A DNA stretch of 41,211 nt from Caulobacterales bacterium RIFCSPHIGHO2_01_FULL_70_19 (GTDB lineage Bacteria; Pseudomonadota; Alphaproteobacteria; Caulobacterales; Caulobacteraceae). The position numbers were made by a program, and so were the translations under genes. This document shows, in pieces, positions 1 through 8,832 of the stretch (the stretch's first letter is position 1; each line of letters starts with the position of its first letter). The stretch covers positions 19,943-61,153 of the forward strand of contig MGLK01000014.1 in the NCBI GenBank assembly GCA_001794825.1. Reading direction: 5' to 3'. The notes below the pieces were generated by a model. That model ran no database searches. It was not told where the DNA came from and saw only the letters and a list, made by a program, of their open reading frames with translations.

Positions 1-42
1 GGTCATCGGCGCCCACCGTCTCGTCCCGGAGCCCGCCGATGA
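1..42 (+). other. Possible 3' end of an upstream gene (lasso precursor?)
   Basis: One frame that is open from the left edge ends with TGA at 40-42, overlapping the ATG of the B gene as ATGA. The same ATGA coupling joins B to C, so a translationally coupled upstream gene is plausible, and in lasso operons of this order that gene is the precursor peptide. The thirteen visible residues (GHRRPPSRPGARR) are basic and do not resemble known lasso core C-termini, and a second frame is also open across this stretch, so I do not claim a precursor. Confidence 0.2.
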
Positions 43-668
43 CCCGCTACCTCAAGCCGGACGTCCACGCCGTCGCCATCGGGGCCGACCTGGCGGTGCT
101 CGACATCGCCGGCGACGCCTACCTTTGCCTGCCCGGCGGCGCGGCGGTCCTGAACGGCCCAGGCGGGATCGCACCCGGGCCGATGGCCGAGGCGTTGGGC
201 GAGGCGGGGTTGTTGGCGGCCGAGCCGCCGTCCGGGACGCGGGCGCCGCCGGCCCCGCCCGTACGATCCATCATCCATGAGCCCCTCGCCGGACCGGCGG
301 GGCCACGGGCGCTGCTCGCCGCCGCCGGCGTCGTCGCCGACCTTCGCACGGCGCGGGCGGGGCAGGGGCTCGCCCCCTATCTGGCTCTCGCCGAGGCCCG
401 GAGCGAGCTGTCGCGCGATCCCGACGCGGTGCTGGCGGCGGCGCGGTTGTTCTGGAAGATCAGCCCTTGGCTTCCGATCGAAGGCGAATGCCTGCCGCGC
501 TCGGCCATGCTGATCGCCTTCCTGCGCCGCCGCGGTCTGGCCGCCGACTGGGTGTTCGGCGTGCGCCTCTGGCCGTTCAATGCCCATTGTTGGGTCCAGG
601 CCGGCGACGTCTGTCTCAACGACGATGTCGAGCGGCTCTGCGCCTATACGCCGATCTACTGCCGATGA
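39..668 (+). CDS. Lasso peptide B protein: RRE domain fused to transglutaminase-like leader peptidase
   Basis: This 209-aa protein would bind the leader of a lasso-peptide precursor and cut it off, freeing the core N-terminus for cyclisation. Residues 1 to about 80 look like the PqqD-like RiPP recognition element (a beta-rich segment containing LDIAGDAYLCLP). The C-terminal half is the transglutaminase-like cysteine peptidase fold typical of lasso B proteins, with a visible triad of Cys151 (GECLPRS), His183 (AHCW) and Asp195 (LNDD). RRE and peptidase are fused, as in proteobacterial systems, rather than split into B1 and B2 as in actinobacteria and firmicutes. The stop overlaps the start of the cyclase gene as ATGA, so the two are translationally coupled. 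Family assignment is secure; the product peptide is unknown because the precursor is off the window. Confidence 0.9.
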   Translation: MTRYLKPDVHAVAIGADLAVLDIAGDAYLCLPGGAAVLNGPGGIAPGPMAEALGEAGLLAAEPPSGTRAPPAPPVRSIIHEPLAGPAGPRALLAAAGVVADLRTARAGQGLAPYLALAEARSELSRDPDAVLAAARLFWKISPWLPIEGECLPRSAMLIAFLRRRGLAADWVFGVRLWPFNAHCWVQAGDVCLNDDVERLCAYTPIYCR

Positions 669-2611
669 AGGTCCCCGGTCCCGCCGACAACGGCTATCTG
701 GTGATCGACCGGCGACGCGCCGGCGAGGACGACCGACGCGCGCTCGACCGGGTCCTGGCTGCCCTCGAACGGGAGGGCTGGCGGTCGTTTGGTCCGATCG
801 AGGAGATCCAGGTCCTGCTCGCGCCGCGGGCCCGCTACGCCGTCCGCCAGGTCGGGCGCCAGCACCTCCTGATCGGCGACTGGCGTGGGACCGATGGCTT
901 CCTGTCGACGGTGATCTCGCGCAGCGCCGGCCCGGCCGACCTGGCCCGGGGCGCCGTCGCCTCGGGTTGGGGCCGCTACATCCTGGTCTGGCGGGACGAC
1001 GCGGGACGCCTCGCCCTGCTGCGCGATCCCACCGGCGCCCTGGACTGCGTCTGGTGGCGCCATGGCGGGGCGGTGATCGCCGCCCGCGAGCCGCCGTGCC
1101 TTGTCGACACGCTGCTGCCGGCCGACCTCGCCATCGACTGGGAGGTGCTGGGGGAGATCGCCAGGACGCCGGAACTGCTCGGCGACCGGCTGGCCCTGCG
1201 CGGCCTGACCGCCGTCAATCCGGGCGCGGTCAGCGTCATCGGCGAGACGGCGGAGACCGCGGCGGTCTGGCGGCCCGCGGACTTCTGCCGGGCCGGGCGG
1301 GGGTGGGACGAGAGCCACGAGGGTCTGGTCGCCGTCGTGGACAAGACCGTGGCGGCCCTGGTCGCGCCGCATCGGCGGCTGGTCGCCGAGCTCTCTGGCG
1401 GACTGGATTCGGCCATCGCCGCCGCCAGCCTCAAGGCGGCCGGGCTCACGGACCGCGCCGGCTTCCTCAACTTCCATGGCGACTGGCGCGAGGGCGACGA
1501 GCGCCCCTACGCCATCGCGGCGGCGTCGCTGCTGGGTCTGGACCTGACCACGGTGCGAAAGCCGGTCGAGGCCATCACCCTGGCCCAGCTCAATCCGCTC
1601 GGCGACAGCGTGCGGCCCGCCCTGCAGGGCGTCGATGTCGCCTATGACATCGAGGTGTCCGGGCGGATGCGCCGGCGCCGGGCGACGGGGCTGCTCACCG
1701 GCCAGGGCGGCGACGCGGTGTTCTTCCAGGCGCCCGATCCGGCCGTGGTCGTCGACCGCCGTCGCCGCGAGGGTTTGGCCGCCTCGACGCCGGCCTTCAT
1801 CGCCGCCGTGGCGCGCTGGACCCGGCATTCGGCCTGGACGGTGCTCGGCTACGCCCTCGGCGCCCCGTCGGGCGAGCAGGCCAACGCCGGGACGCGCCGC
1901 CATCCCTGGCTGGAGGGCATCGACGACCTGCCGCCGGCCAAGGCCCGGCAACTTGGGCAGTTCGTCAACGCCCAGCTGTTCTGGGGCGACTGCCTGCGCG
2001 CCCGGGCGGGCGACCTGCTGCACCCCTTCCTCAGCCAGCCGGTGGCCGAGCATTGCCTGGCCATCCCGGCCGACCGGCTGATCGCCGGGGTGCGGGACCG
2101 GGGCCTGGCCCGGCAGGCCTTCGCGACGCTCCTGCCGCCGATGATCGTCGAGCGCCGCAGCAAGGGCGACCTCAGCCATTTCTACGGCCAGGTGACCCGC
2201 GCCAGCCTGCCGACCCTGACGCCGCTGCTGCTCGACGGTCTGCAGGCCGCCCACGGCCTGCTCGACCGCAGGGCGCTCGAGGCCGAGCTGACGGAGGCGC
2301 GGCTGATCTGGAGCCCCGGCTACAACCGGCTACTGGTCGGCGCCGTGCTGGAGGTCTGGGCCCGGCGCTGGCAGGCGCGGATCGCCGACATCCGCCGGGC
2401 GCACATGGCGGTCGAGCCAGTCCAGGATGCGGGCGTGCAGGTCGCGCAGGTTGGCCGGGCTGACGAAGACATGACCCTCGCCGGCGTAGGTGACCAGCGC
2501 CGCCTCGCGGCCGAGCCGGTAGAGGACGCCGAACAGCACATCGGCGCCGGCCGGATCGAGGTCGCCCTCGATGAGCAGCGTCGGCGTGCGGATTCGGCGG
2601 GCGACGTATAG
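665..2611 (+). CDS. Lasso peptide C protein: asparagine-synthetase-like lactam cyclase
   Basis: This 648-aa protein would adenylate the ring-closing Asp or Glu side chain and form the macrolactam with the core N-terminus. The ATP-binding PP-loop SGGLDS is at residues 244-249, followed by the synthetase domain of asparagine synthetase B with a GQGGDAVF motif. The N-terminus begins MKVPGPADNG with no Cys2, so the glutaminase domain is catalytically empty, as expected for lasso C proteins. The start is the ATG coupled to the end of the B gene. Homology seems to end near residue 577 (around base 2395), close to the usual 550-600 aa. The last 71 or so residues are encoded opposite the end of the isopeptidase gene and look like read-through after loss of the original stop. 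Confidence 0.9.
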   Translation: MKVPGPADNGYLVIDRRRAGEDDRRALDRVLAALEREGWRSFGPIEEIQVLLAPRARYAVRQVGRQHLLIGDWRGTDGFLSTVISRSAGPADLARGAVASGWGRYILVWRDDAGRLALLRDPTGALDCVWWRHGGAVIAAREPPCLVDTLLPADLAIDWEVLGEIARTPELLGDRLALRGLTAVNPGAVSVIGETAETAAVWRPADFCRAGRGWDESHEGLVAVVDKTVAALVAPHRRLVAELSGGLDSAIAAASLKAAGLTDRAGFLNFHGDWREGDERPYAIAAASLLGLDLTTVRKPVEAITLAQLNPLGDSVRPALQGVDVAYDIEVSGRMRRRRATGLLTGQGGDAVFFQAPDPAVVVDRRRREGLAASTPAFIAAVARWTRHSAWTVLGYALGAPSGEQANAGTRRHPWLEGIDDLPPAKARQLGQFVNAQLFWGDCLRARAGDLLHPFLSQPVAEHCLAIPADRLIAGVRDRGLARQAFATLLPPMIVERRSKGDLSHFYGQVTRASLPTLTPLLLDGLQAAHGLLDRRALEAELTEARLIWSPGYNRLLVGAVLEVWARRWQARIADIRRAHMAVEPVQDAGVQVAQVGRADEDMTLAGVGDQRRLAAEPVEDAEQHIGAGRIEVALDEQRRRADSAGDV

Positions 2612-4786
2612 CGGGCTGCCCGCCACATAGGCCTGGGGCTGGTCGGGCAGCGAAGCCCCGATCGCCCCCTGGCCGGTCTCGGCCCAGCCGACCAGGGCGT
2701 TGATCGGCACCCCGTCGTCGGGCGAGACCAGGAAGTGCGGCGGCAGGGCGTAGACCCGCGACAGGTCTGCATAGCCGGCCGCCGCCACCACCGCCCGGAA
2801 CCGGTCGCTCTGGGAGGCGGCCAGCAGCACGCCATAGCCGCCGTAGCTGTGACCGACGAGGCCGATCCGGGCCGGGTCGACGGGGGCCTGGACGGCGGCG
2901 GCGTCGACGATCGCCCCGATCCGGTCGGCGAGGTCGTCCAACCTGGGACCGGCGCCGGCGGGCTTGGGCAGGCTCGGCACGAGGACGGCGTAGCCGGCGG
3001 CGGCGAGCACCGACGGATTGATGTGCAGACGCTCGCCGCCGGGCCGCAGCCAGACCGGGGCGGCGGCGTAGACCGCGCCGGGATAGACGATCACGACGAC
3101 CGGAAGCCGGTCGTCCGGCGCGGCGCCGGGCGGCAGCAGCAGCCAGCTGGTCAGGGCCTGGCCCTCGGGGCCCGTATGGGCGATCGGCGTGATCGTCCCC
3201 CAGGCCAGGGCGTCGAAGGCGGCGTTGACGGTGACCAACTCGCGCGAGCCGTCGAGCGCGTGCAGGCGCAGGGCGGTCGATCCGCCCTGGGTTCGCCGCT
3301 GCGCGATCAGAAAGTCCCGCGTCAGGCTGACGGCGACCAAGGTTTCGTCGGCCGTCAGCGGCGCGGGGCAGGTCCGCGCCGCGGGGACCGACGGCCGGGC
3401 CACGCAACCGTCCGGACCGACCAGGCCGCGCCGGCCCCGCTGGACGCCGTCCGGGTTCCAGCCCTGTCGGCTGCCGCCGTCCGCCGCCCGTTCGCGGTCC
3501 CACAGCCGACCCGGCAGGACGGGCGGGGTCGGGTCGGCGGCGAAAGGGTGCAGTCCGTCGGCGCGCTCGATCCAGGTGCGTCCGCCGACCTCGACCAGGG
3601 TCTCGCGCGGCTCGAGGACAGGGGCCGACCCCGACCCCGGGCCGGCGCGAAGCCAGGCCCTTTCATTCCCGGGGGTGCGAACCTGGGCCACCGGATGGCG
3701 AGCGCTCCAGCCGGCGCGGGCGATGGGAATCCGGCCGACCTCGGCGTCGAGCCAGGGGCGGGCCTCGCCGAGCCGGAGGGGTTCGGCAGACCCGCGGCGA
3801 TCGAGGATCCAGAAGCGGCCGTCGGGCCAGGGGGACCCGGCGTCGCGGCCGAAGGCGATCAGCCGCCGGGAATCCGGCGACCAGGACAGCAGGTGCGAAA
3901 GGAAATCCTGATCGGGCAGGGGCTCGACGGGCGCGCCCCGGTCGAGGTCGACCAGCAGCAGGCGTCGCCGCCGGCTCGGCGTGCCGACATCGACCGGCGT
4001 CTCCCCGCCCGCCTGCAGGTCTTCGGCGTTGAGCAGGGCCGCGACGGCGCCGCCGTCCGGGGAGAGCTCCAGGTCGAACAGCTCGCCGCGCGCCAGCACC
4101 CGCTCCTCGCCGCGGGCGAGGTCGAAGAGGACCAGCCGCGGCGCCGCCGACCGTTCGCGGCTGTCGCGAGCCGCGCCGCTGGGAATGACCACGGCGGACG
4201 GCGCGTGGCCGGCCGCGAAGGCCCGCCACAGACCCGTCTTGCGCGTCTCGGTCTGGGCGCCGAGGCGGAACACCAGCGGCAGGTCGCCGTCCGGACGGGC
4301 GATGACCACCAGCTGCGTCTCCGAGCGCCAGGCGACGGTGCGGCCCAGCTCGGTGAACTCCGGGGTCAGCGGCAGCCAGCGCACCTCGCCCGTGGCCAGG
4401 GTCATGACCCCCAGGGTGCGGGCGGTCTCGCGCAGGCGGACGACCAGCATCTGCTCGCCGCTGGGCGAGAAGGGCCCGGAGACGTAGCCATTGGCGTGCC
4501 CCGGGTCCTCCAGCCGGCGCACCAGGACCCCGGCGGACGTATGCACCTCCAGCCCGCTGAGCAGGTGCGGGGTCATCAGCCCGAAGCGGTACGTCGCCGC
4601 CGCCGACCAGGCGGCCCGGCGCTCGACCACGATCCAGCGCCCGTTCGGGCTGATCCGCACCGACCCGAGGCTCTCCTGGTCCAGCAGGGCCTCGAGGGTG
4701 ACCGGCTCAGGCGCCTGGCCCATGACCGGACCCGCCGTCGCCAGCAGCGCGACGGCCATGCCGCAACCCAGTAAACGGCGCATCAC
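2330..4786 (-). CDS. Lasso peptide isopeptidase (prolyl oligopeptidase family S9)
   Basis: This 818-aa serine hydrolase is expected to open the macrolactam ring of an imported lasso peptide, like AtxE of the astexin clusters. It has an N-terminal signal sequence (hydrophobic stretch ending VMGQAPEP), a long beta-propeller-like region, and a C-terminal alpha/beta-hydrolase domain. The catalytic triad is visible: Ser647 in GHSYGGYG, Asp744 in EGDLDPAG and His772 in GEGHVF. The GTG at 4786 overlaps the receptor stop as GTGA; the ATG at 4783 directly follows and is an equally good start. It is the last gene of the sigma/FecR/receptor operon. Its final 282 bp are antisense to the cyclase gene, and the last 20-30 residues beyond LDWLDRHV look like an extension past the domain. 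The export signal suggests periplasmic cleavage, or a lipid-anchored enzyme. Confidence 0.87.
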   Translation of the reverse strand: MMRRLLGCGMAVALLATAGPVMGQAPEPVTLEALLDQESLGSVRISPNGRWIVVERRAAWSAAATYRFGLMTPHLLSGLEVHTSAGVLVRRLEDPGHANGYVSGPFSPSGEQMLVVRLRETARTLGVMTLATGEVRWLPLTPEFTELGRTVAWRSETQLVVIARPDGDLPLVFRLGAQTETRKTGLWRAFAAGHAPSAVVIPSGAARDSRERSAAPRLVLFDLARGEERVLARGELFDLELSPDGGAVAALLNAEDLQAGGETPVDVGTPSRRRRLLLVDLDRGAPVEPLPDQDFLSHLLSWSPDSRRLIAFGRDAGSPWPDGRFWILDRRGSAEPLRLGEARPWLDAEVGRIPIARAGWSARHPVAQVRTPGNERAWLRAGPGSGSAPVLEPRETLVEVGGRTWIERADGLHPFAADPTPPVLPGRLWDRERAADGGSRQGWNPDGVQRGRRGLVGPDGCVARPSVPAARTCPAPLTADETLVAVSLTRDFLIAQRRTQGGSTALRLHALDGSRELVTVNAAFDALAWGTITPIAHTGPEGQALTSWLLLPPGAAPDDRLPVVVIVYPGAVYAAAPVWLRPGGERLHINPSVLAAAGYAVLVPSLPKPAGAGPRLDDLADRIGAIVDAAAVQAPVDPARIGLVGHSYGGYGVLLAASQSDRFRAVVAAAGYADLSRVYALPPHFLVSPDDGVPINALVGWAETGQGAIGASLPDQPQAYVAGSPLYVARRIRTPTLLIEGDLDPAGADVLFGVLYRLGREAALVTYAGEGHVFVSPANLRDLHARILDWLDRHVRPADVGDPRLPAPGPDLQHGADQ

Positions 4787-7749
4787 CAGGCCCGGGTCAG
4801 CTGCAGCGAGATGAAGCGGCCGATGACGTTGGTGTTGGCCGCGTCGTAACCGATGCCCTCGGGCGCGTTGTAAAAGGGCGGGTCGCGGTCGAAGGCGTTC
4901 TGGACGTTGAGCGCAATGGTCGTGCCCTGCAGCGGGCCGGACTGCGGCTCATAGCGGACCTGCAGGTCGAGGGTGACCCAGGGGTCGATCCGGGCGCCGG
5001 CCAGGTCTTCGTAGCCATCGACATAGTTGACCGAGGAGGACAGGCCCCAGTCGCCGCGCGACCAGGCCAGCGTGCCCCGGCCGCGCAGCCCGACCGGATA
5101 GTTGGGACGGTTGCGCAGGGAGACGGCCGCCGATTTGGGCGTGGCCTGGCTGTCGAACCGGCCGAGATAGGAGAAGGCCAGGTTCAGGTCGAGGGCGTTG
5201 GCCCCGACCTCGAAATCGTAGCCGACGCTGACGTCGACCCCCTCGACCTCGACGCGGGCGGTGTTGACGTAGCGGGCGTCGACGATCGCCCCATAGGAGG
5301 TCGCCGGAAAGGCGTCGGCGAAGCCGGTGGTCGGCAGGTCGAGGATGGCCTGGACGGCGGCCCGGTCGTCAGCGTTGTTGAGCGGATCGACCAGCTGGAT
5401 GAACGGCGACAGGGCCGGGTCGGTCAGGGCCGCGAGGATGTTCTCGAAGGTCGGCTGGCCGATGCGGTTGTCGAAGTCGGTTCGGAACCAGTTGGCGCTG
5501 AGACGCAGGCCGTCGACGAAGGCGGGCCGATACTCCGCGCCCAGGGTCCAGGTGTCGGCCTGTTCCGGCTCGAGGTCCGGGTTGCCGCCGTAGAGGATCA
5601 TCGACAGAACCTGCTGCGACCCGCGCGGCAGGAAGGTCGGGCTGGCCCGCGCCGCGTCGTTGAGCTCGCGCAGGGCCGGGGCCCGGTAGGAGGCGCCGTA
5701 GTTGGCGCGCAGGGTCAGCTCTTCGGTCGGGCCCCAGACGACGCCGATCTTGGGACTGGTCGTCTGGCCGATGTCCTCATAGTCCTCGAACCGCGCCGCC
5801 ATCGACAGATCCAGCCGCTCGAAGCCGGGCCGGCGGTTGTCGGCTCCGAACAGCGGGATTCGCAGCTCGCCGAAGACGGCCGCCACCCGCCGGCTCGAGT
5901 CCATGGGGACGCCGGTGGTCGGCGTCACGCCCGAGGTGAAGCTGTCGTTGCGGCGCCAGAAGGTTTCCTCGCGAAAGGACAGCCCCGCGGCGAGTCGGAG
6001 CGGGCCGCCGGGCAGGGTGAGCACGGTTCCATCGACCTGCAGGTTGGCCGAGGCGACGCCGGTTTTGCTCAAGGTCGCGGTGCGGCCCGAGCTGATGAAG
6101 TCGAGCACCGCCGCCGGGCTGCCGCCGCCGTCGCCGAACGGGTTGAAATAGCCGTCGCGCGCGGCGCTGAACGGGGTGGCGGGGTTGTCGGCCACGGCGC
6201 CCAGGGCCTCGCGCAGGAAGGTCGAGTTCAGCGTGCCGCGGGTGCCGTTCTCGCCCGCCTCCGAGGCGTAGGCGACATAGGCGTCCAGCCGCCAGTCGTC
6301 GAAGAGGTCGACCTTGACCCCGACCGAGGCCCCGACGCTCTCCGCCTCGCCGGTGATCTCGGGGTTTGGGAGGTCGTTCTCGAAGGAATAGGCGATGGTG
6401 TGCGAACTCGCCCCCGTCGGAGACACGAACCAGGGGTTGCCGCCGTTGACCGTCAGCAGGGTGGCTAAGGGCGTCGAGACGGTCTCGTATTCGCGCAGGC
6501 CGTAGCGCGCGTCGGCGGTGAGCACGATCCGCATCCCGAAGTCCTGCCGCAGCGCCGCGAACAGGCTGTGCCGGGTCTGCCGCGGCAGGACGTTCATGCC
6601 GAGCCGCTGGTTGCTCAGGTTGGTCTGGCCGGCGAGGAAGTCGCCGGGCTCCAGGTCCGTCCCGTCCTGTCCGGCGGGGATGGCGTACGCCGAGACATAG
6701 CCGCCGCTGACCGGATCGAAGACGACGATGTTGCCGGGGCTGGCGTAGTTGAGCCGCCGGTCGGAGCCGCCACGCCATCGTAGGTCGGCGTCCCCGGCCA
6801 GGCGCCGTTCCGACACGGGCAGGGCGCCGCGCTCGTAGAATTCGTAGGTTCCCAGCAGGCCGCCGGAAGACCAGCGCCGGCCCAAGGTCTGGCCGAACTG
6901 ATACTCGTCGCTGGCCCCGTCGGCGGTCCCGCCGAGCCGGACCCGCGTCTCGGCGCCCTCGTAGTCGTCGCGCAGGATGATGTTGACGACGCCGCCGACG
7001 GCGTCGGCGCCGTACAAGGCTGAGGCCCCGTCCAGAAGCACGTCGATGCGCTTGATGGCGCTGGTCGGCAGGGTCGAGACGTCGGCGAAGTCGCCCATGG
7101 CCCCGGTGCCTGCCATGCGGCGGCCGTTGATCAGCACCAGGGTGGCGTCGCTGCCCAGGCCCCGCAGGTTGACGCCCGAGGCGAAGGTGCCGTTGGTGGC
7201 GCTGCGGTCGGCGCCGTTCTGCAGCGCCCCTTCATTGGCCGTGCCGCCGAAATTCTGCGGCAGGGCCGCGAGGGCCTGGGCGACGGTGGCGTAGCCGCTG
7301 CGATCGATGTCCTCGCGGGTGACGATGACGACCGGGGAGGGGCCGTCGGCCACGCCCCGGATCAGGCTGCCGGTCACCACCACCTCGTCCAGGGTGGTTG
7401 GCTCGGGCTCTGGCGCGGCGGCCTCGGCCCGCGCGGCCGGGTCGTAGACGACGAAAACGTTAGGACGGCTGCGGCGCCAGGCGAGGCCTGTGTCCTTCAG
7501 CACCGCCGCCAGGGCCGCTTCGGGGGTGTGGGTCCCGCTCAGCCCCGGAGACCGGCGCCCGGCGACGAGGGCGGCCGGGTAGAGGATCTGCAGACCGCTC
7601 TGCCGGGCGAAGGCGGGCAGCGCCTGATCGAGCGGGCCGGGCGCGATCTCGTAGCGCCGGGCGGCCTCCTGGGCGGCCTGTGCGAAGGCGGGCGGCGCCG
7701 AGGCCAAAAGCAACGCGGCCAGCGCGGATGAACTGAAACCGATACGCAT
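4783..7749 (-). CDS. TonB-dependent receptor with STN signalling domain (lasso peptide uptake/sensing)
   Basis: This 988-aa outer-membrane receptor has a signal peptide (cleavage near AFAQA), then a secretin/TonB short N-terminal domain at about residues 31-103. That domain is diagnostic of transducers that pass a ligand-bound signal to a FecR-type protein. A TonB box-like segment (TTLDEVVVTG) leads into the plug domain and a 22-strand type barrel ending in aromatic Trp. Upstream is a GGGGGAAG ribosome binding site. It sits between the FecR gene (86-bp gap) and the isopeptidase (GTGA overlap). In related lasso clusters this receptor imports the cluster's own peptide; that ligand is inferred from context here, and a siderophore is the main alternative. 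Confidence 0.9.
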   Translation of the reverse strand: MRIGFSSSALAALLLASAPPAFAQAAQEAARRYEIAPGPLDQALPAFARQSGLQILYPAALVAGRRSPGLSGTHTPEAALAAVLKDTGLAWRRSRPNVFVVYDPAARAEAAAPEPEPTTLDEVVVTGSLIRGVADGPSPVVIVTREDIDRSGYATVAQALAALPQNFGGTANEGALQNGADRSATNGTFASGVNLRGLGSDATLVLINGRRMAGTGAMGDFADVSTLPTSAIKRIDVLLDGASALYGADAVGGVVNIILRDDYEGAETRVRLGGTADGASDEYQFGQTLGRRWSSGGLLGTYEFYERGALPVSERRLAGDADLRWRGGSDRRLNYASPGNIVVFDPVSGGYVSAYAIPAGQDGTDLEPGDFLAGQTNLSNQRLGMNVLPRQTRHSLFAALRQDFGMRIVLTADARYGLREYETVSTPLATLLTVNGGNPWFVSPTGASSHTIAYSFENDLPNPEITGEAESVGASVGVKVDLFDDWRLDAYVAYASEAGENGTRGTLNSTFLREALGAVADNPATPFSAARDGYFNPFGDGGGSPAAVLDFISSGRTATLSKTGVASANLQVDGTVLTLPGGPLRLAAGLSFREETFWRRNDSFTSGVTPTTGVPMDSSRRVAAVFGELRIPLFGADNRRPGFERLDLSMAARFEDYEDIGQTTSPKIGVVWGPTEELTLRANYGASYRAPALRELNDAARASPTFLPRGSQQVLSMILYGGNPDLEPEQADTWTLGAEYRPAFVDGLRLSANWFRTDFDNRIGQPTFENILAALTDPALSPFIQLVDPLNNADDRAAVQAILDLPTTGFADAFPATSYGAIVDARYVNTARVEVEGVDVSVGYDFEVGANALDLNLAFSYLGRFDSQATPKSAAVSLRNRPNYPVGLRGRGTLAWSRGDWGLSSSVNYVDGYEDLAGARIDPWVTLDLQVRYEPQSGPLQGTTIALNVQNAFDRDPPFYNAPEGIGYDAANTNVIGRFISLQLTRAW

Positions 7750-7835
7750 GGTCTTCCCCCTGTTTTCTACCCGTCGTCATGCGGGATGGGGAAGAGACGA
7801 CCGGGCGCGCGGGGCCCCCTAAGTCCGTATGCGAT

Positions 7836-8825
7836 TTATTTTGGGGCGCTGTCCGAGAGGACGATGCTCCCGTCCGCCGATCGGGTCGCCCGCAGGGGAT
7901 AGAGATCGGTCAGGGCGGCCACGAAGCCATCGACATCGCCGGTGTCGAAGACGCCGCTCACCCGGATGGCGGCGAACTCGGTCGCCTCCAGTTCGATCGG
8001 GCGCGGACTGTAGCGGTTGACCTCGGCGACGGCCTCGCCGATCGGCGTCTCCCGGAAAGTCAGGCGGCCGCTCGCCCAGCTGGTCGCGGTCGGCACGTCC
8101 ACGGCGGCGACCGCCGGGTGGGGGGCGGCGGTCAGGACCTGCTGCCCCGGCGCCAGCGACCAGGCGCGGTCGGTTCCTTTGCCGTCCCGCACGGCCACGC
8201 GACCCTCGATGAGGACGACCCGGGCGCCTGAGCCGACACGGCGCACGTCGAAGCGCGTGCCGAGCGCCGTCACCCGGGTGTCGCCGGCGGTGACCACGAA
8301 CGGCCGGTCCGCGTCGCCCTCGACCTCGAACAGGGCCTGGCCCTCGACCAGGACGACCGATCGCCAGTCGCGACCGAGGCGGACCTCGACCTTCGAGGCG
8401 GTGTCGAGCGTGATCCGCGAGCCGTCGTCGAGCCGCACCGTGCGCTGCTCGCCGATCGCGGTGTCGTACGAGGCTGGTCGCGACAGGCTCCAGACCCCCA
8501 GGCCGACGACCAGGACGGCGACCAGGGCGCCGGCCGCGCCCAGCGGTTTGAGGACGTCCGAAAACATCGCGCGTGCCCGGGCGGGCGCGCTGGCGGCCTC
8601 CCGGGCCTGTCTGGTCAGGGCGGCGATCTCCGGATCGTCGGCCAGGGTCTCGGTCGCCTCCCAGACCGCCTCCATGCGGTCGTAGGCCTCGGCGTTCTCG
8701 GGAACGCGGCGCCACGCGCTGAAGGCCTTGATATCGGCGGCCGAGACCTTGCGCTGGTTCAGGCGTGCGAACCAGGAAGCGGTCTCCTTGCGTCGGATGT
8801 CGGCGTCCTCGTCGACCGTCATCAT
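7836..8825 (-). CDS. FecR-family anti-sigma / sigma regulator
   Basis: This 329-aa inner-membrane protein links the STN domain of the receptor to the ECF sigma factor. Residues 1 to about 65 form the cytoplasmic DUF4880-type sigma-binding segment (WFARLNQRKVS, AFSAWRRVPENAEAYDRM). A single transmembrane helix follows near residues 95-115, then the periplasmic FecR domain (DGSRITLDTAS, VEGQALFEV, ALGTRFDV). The C-terminal DUF4974-like domain (LTFRETPIGEAVAEVNRYS) would contact the receptor. Two consecutive ATG codons begin the gene 7 bp after the sigma stop, so the two are co-transcribed. Whether it inhibits or co-activates sigma is not decidable from sequence. Confidence 0.92.
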   Translation of the reverse strand: MMTVDEDADIRRKETASWFARLNQRKVSAADIKAFSAWRRVPENAEAYDRMEAVWEATETLADDPEIAALTRQAREAASAPARARAMFSDVLKPLGAAGALVAVLVVGLGVWSLSRPASYDTAIGEQRTVRLDDGSRITLDTASKVEVRLGRDWRSVVLVEGQALFEVEGDADRPFVVTAGDTRVTALGTRFDVRRVGSGARVVLIEGRVAVRDGKGTDRAWSLAPGQQVLTAAPHPAVAAVDVPTATSWASGRLTFRETPIGEAVAEVNRYSPRPIELEATEFAAIRVSGVFDTGDVDGFVAALTDLYPLRATRSADGSIVLSDSAPK

Positions 8826-8832
8826 GTCCCGC

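Noticed and set aside
656-2254. Long minus-strand open frame of about 530 codons opposite the lasso cyclase
   Set aside because: It is Gln/Arg/His/Gly-rich with no domain, a GC-rich shadow of the real cyclase gene, which has clear catalytic motifs.
2735-4774. Plus-strand open frame of about 680 codons opposite the isopeptidase
   Set aside because: Low-complexity composition and no recognisable fold; the minus strand encodes the signal peptide and catalytic triad.
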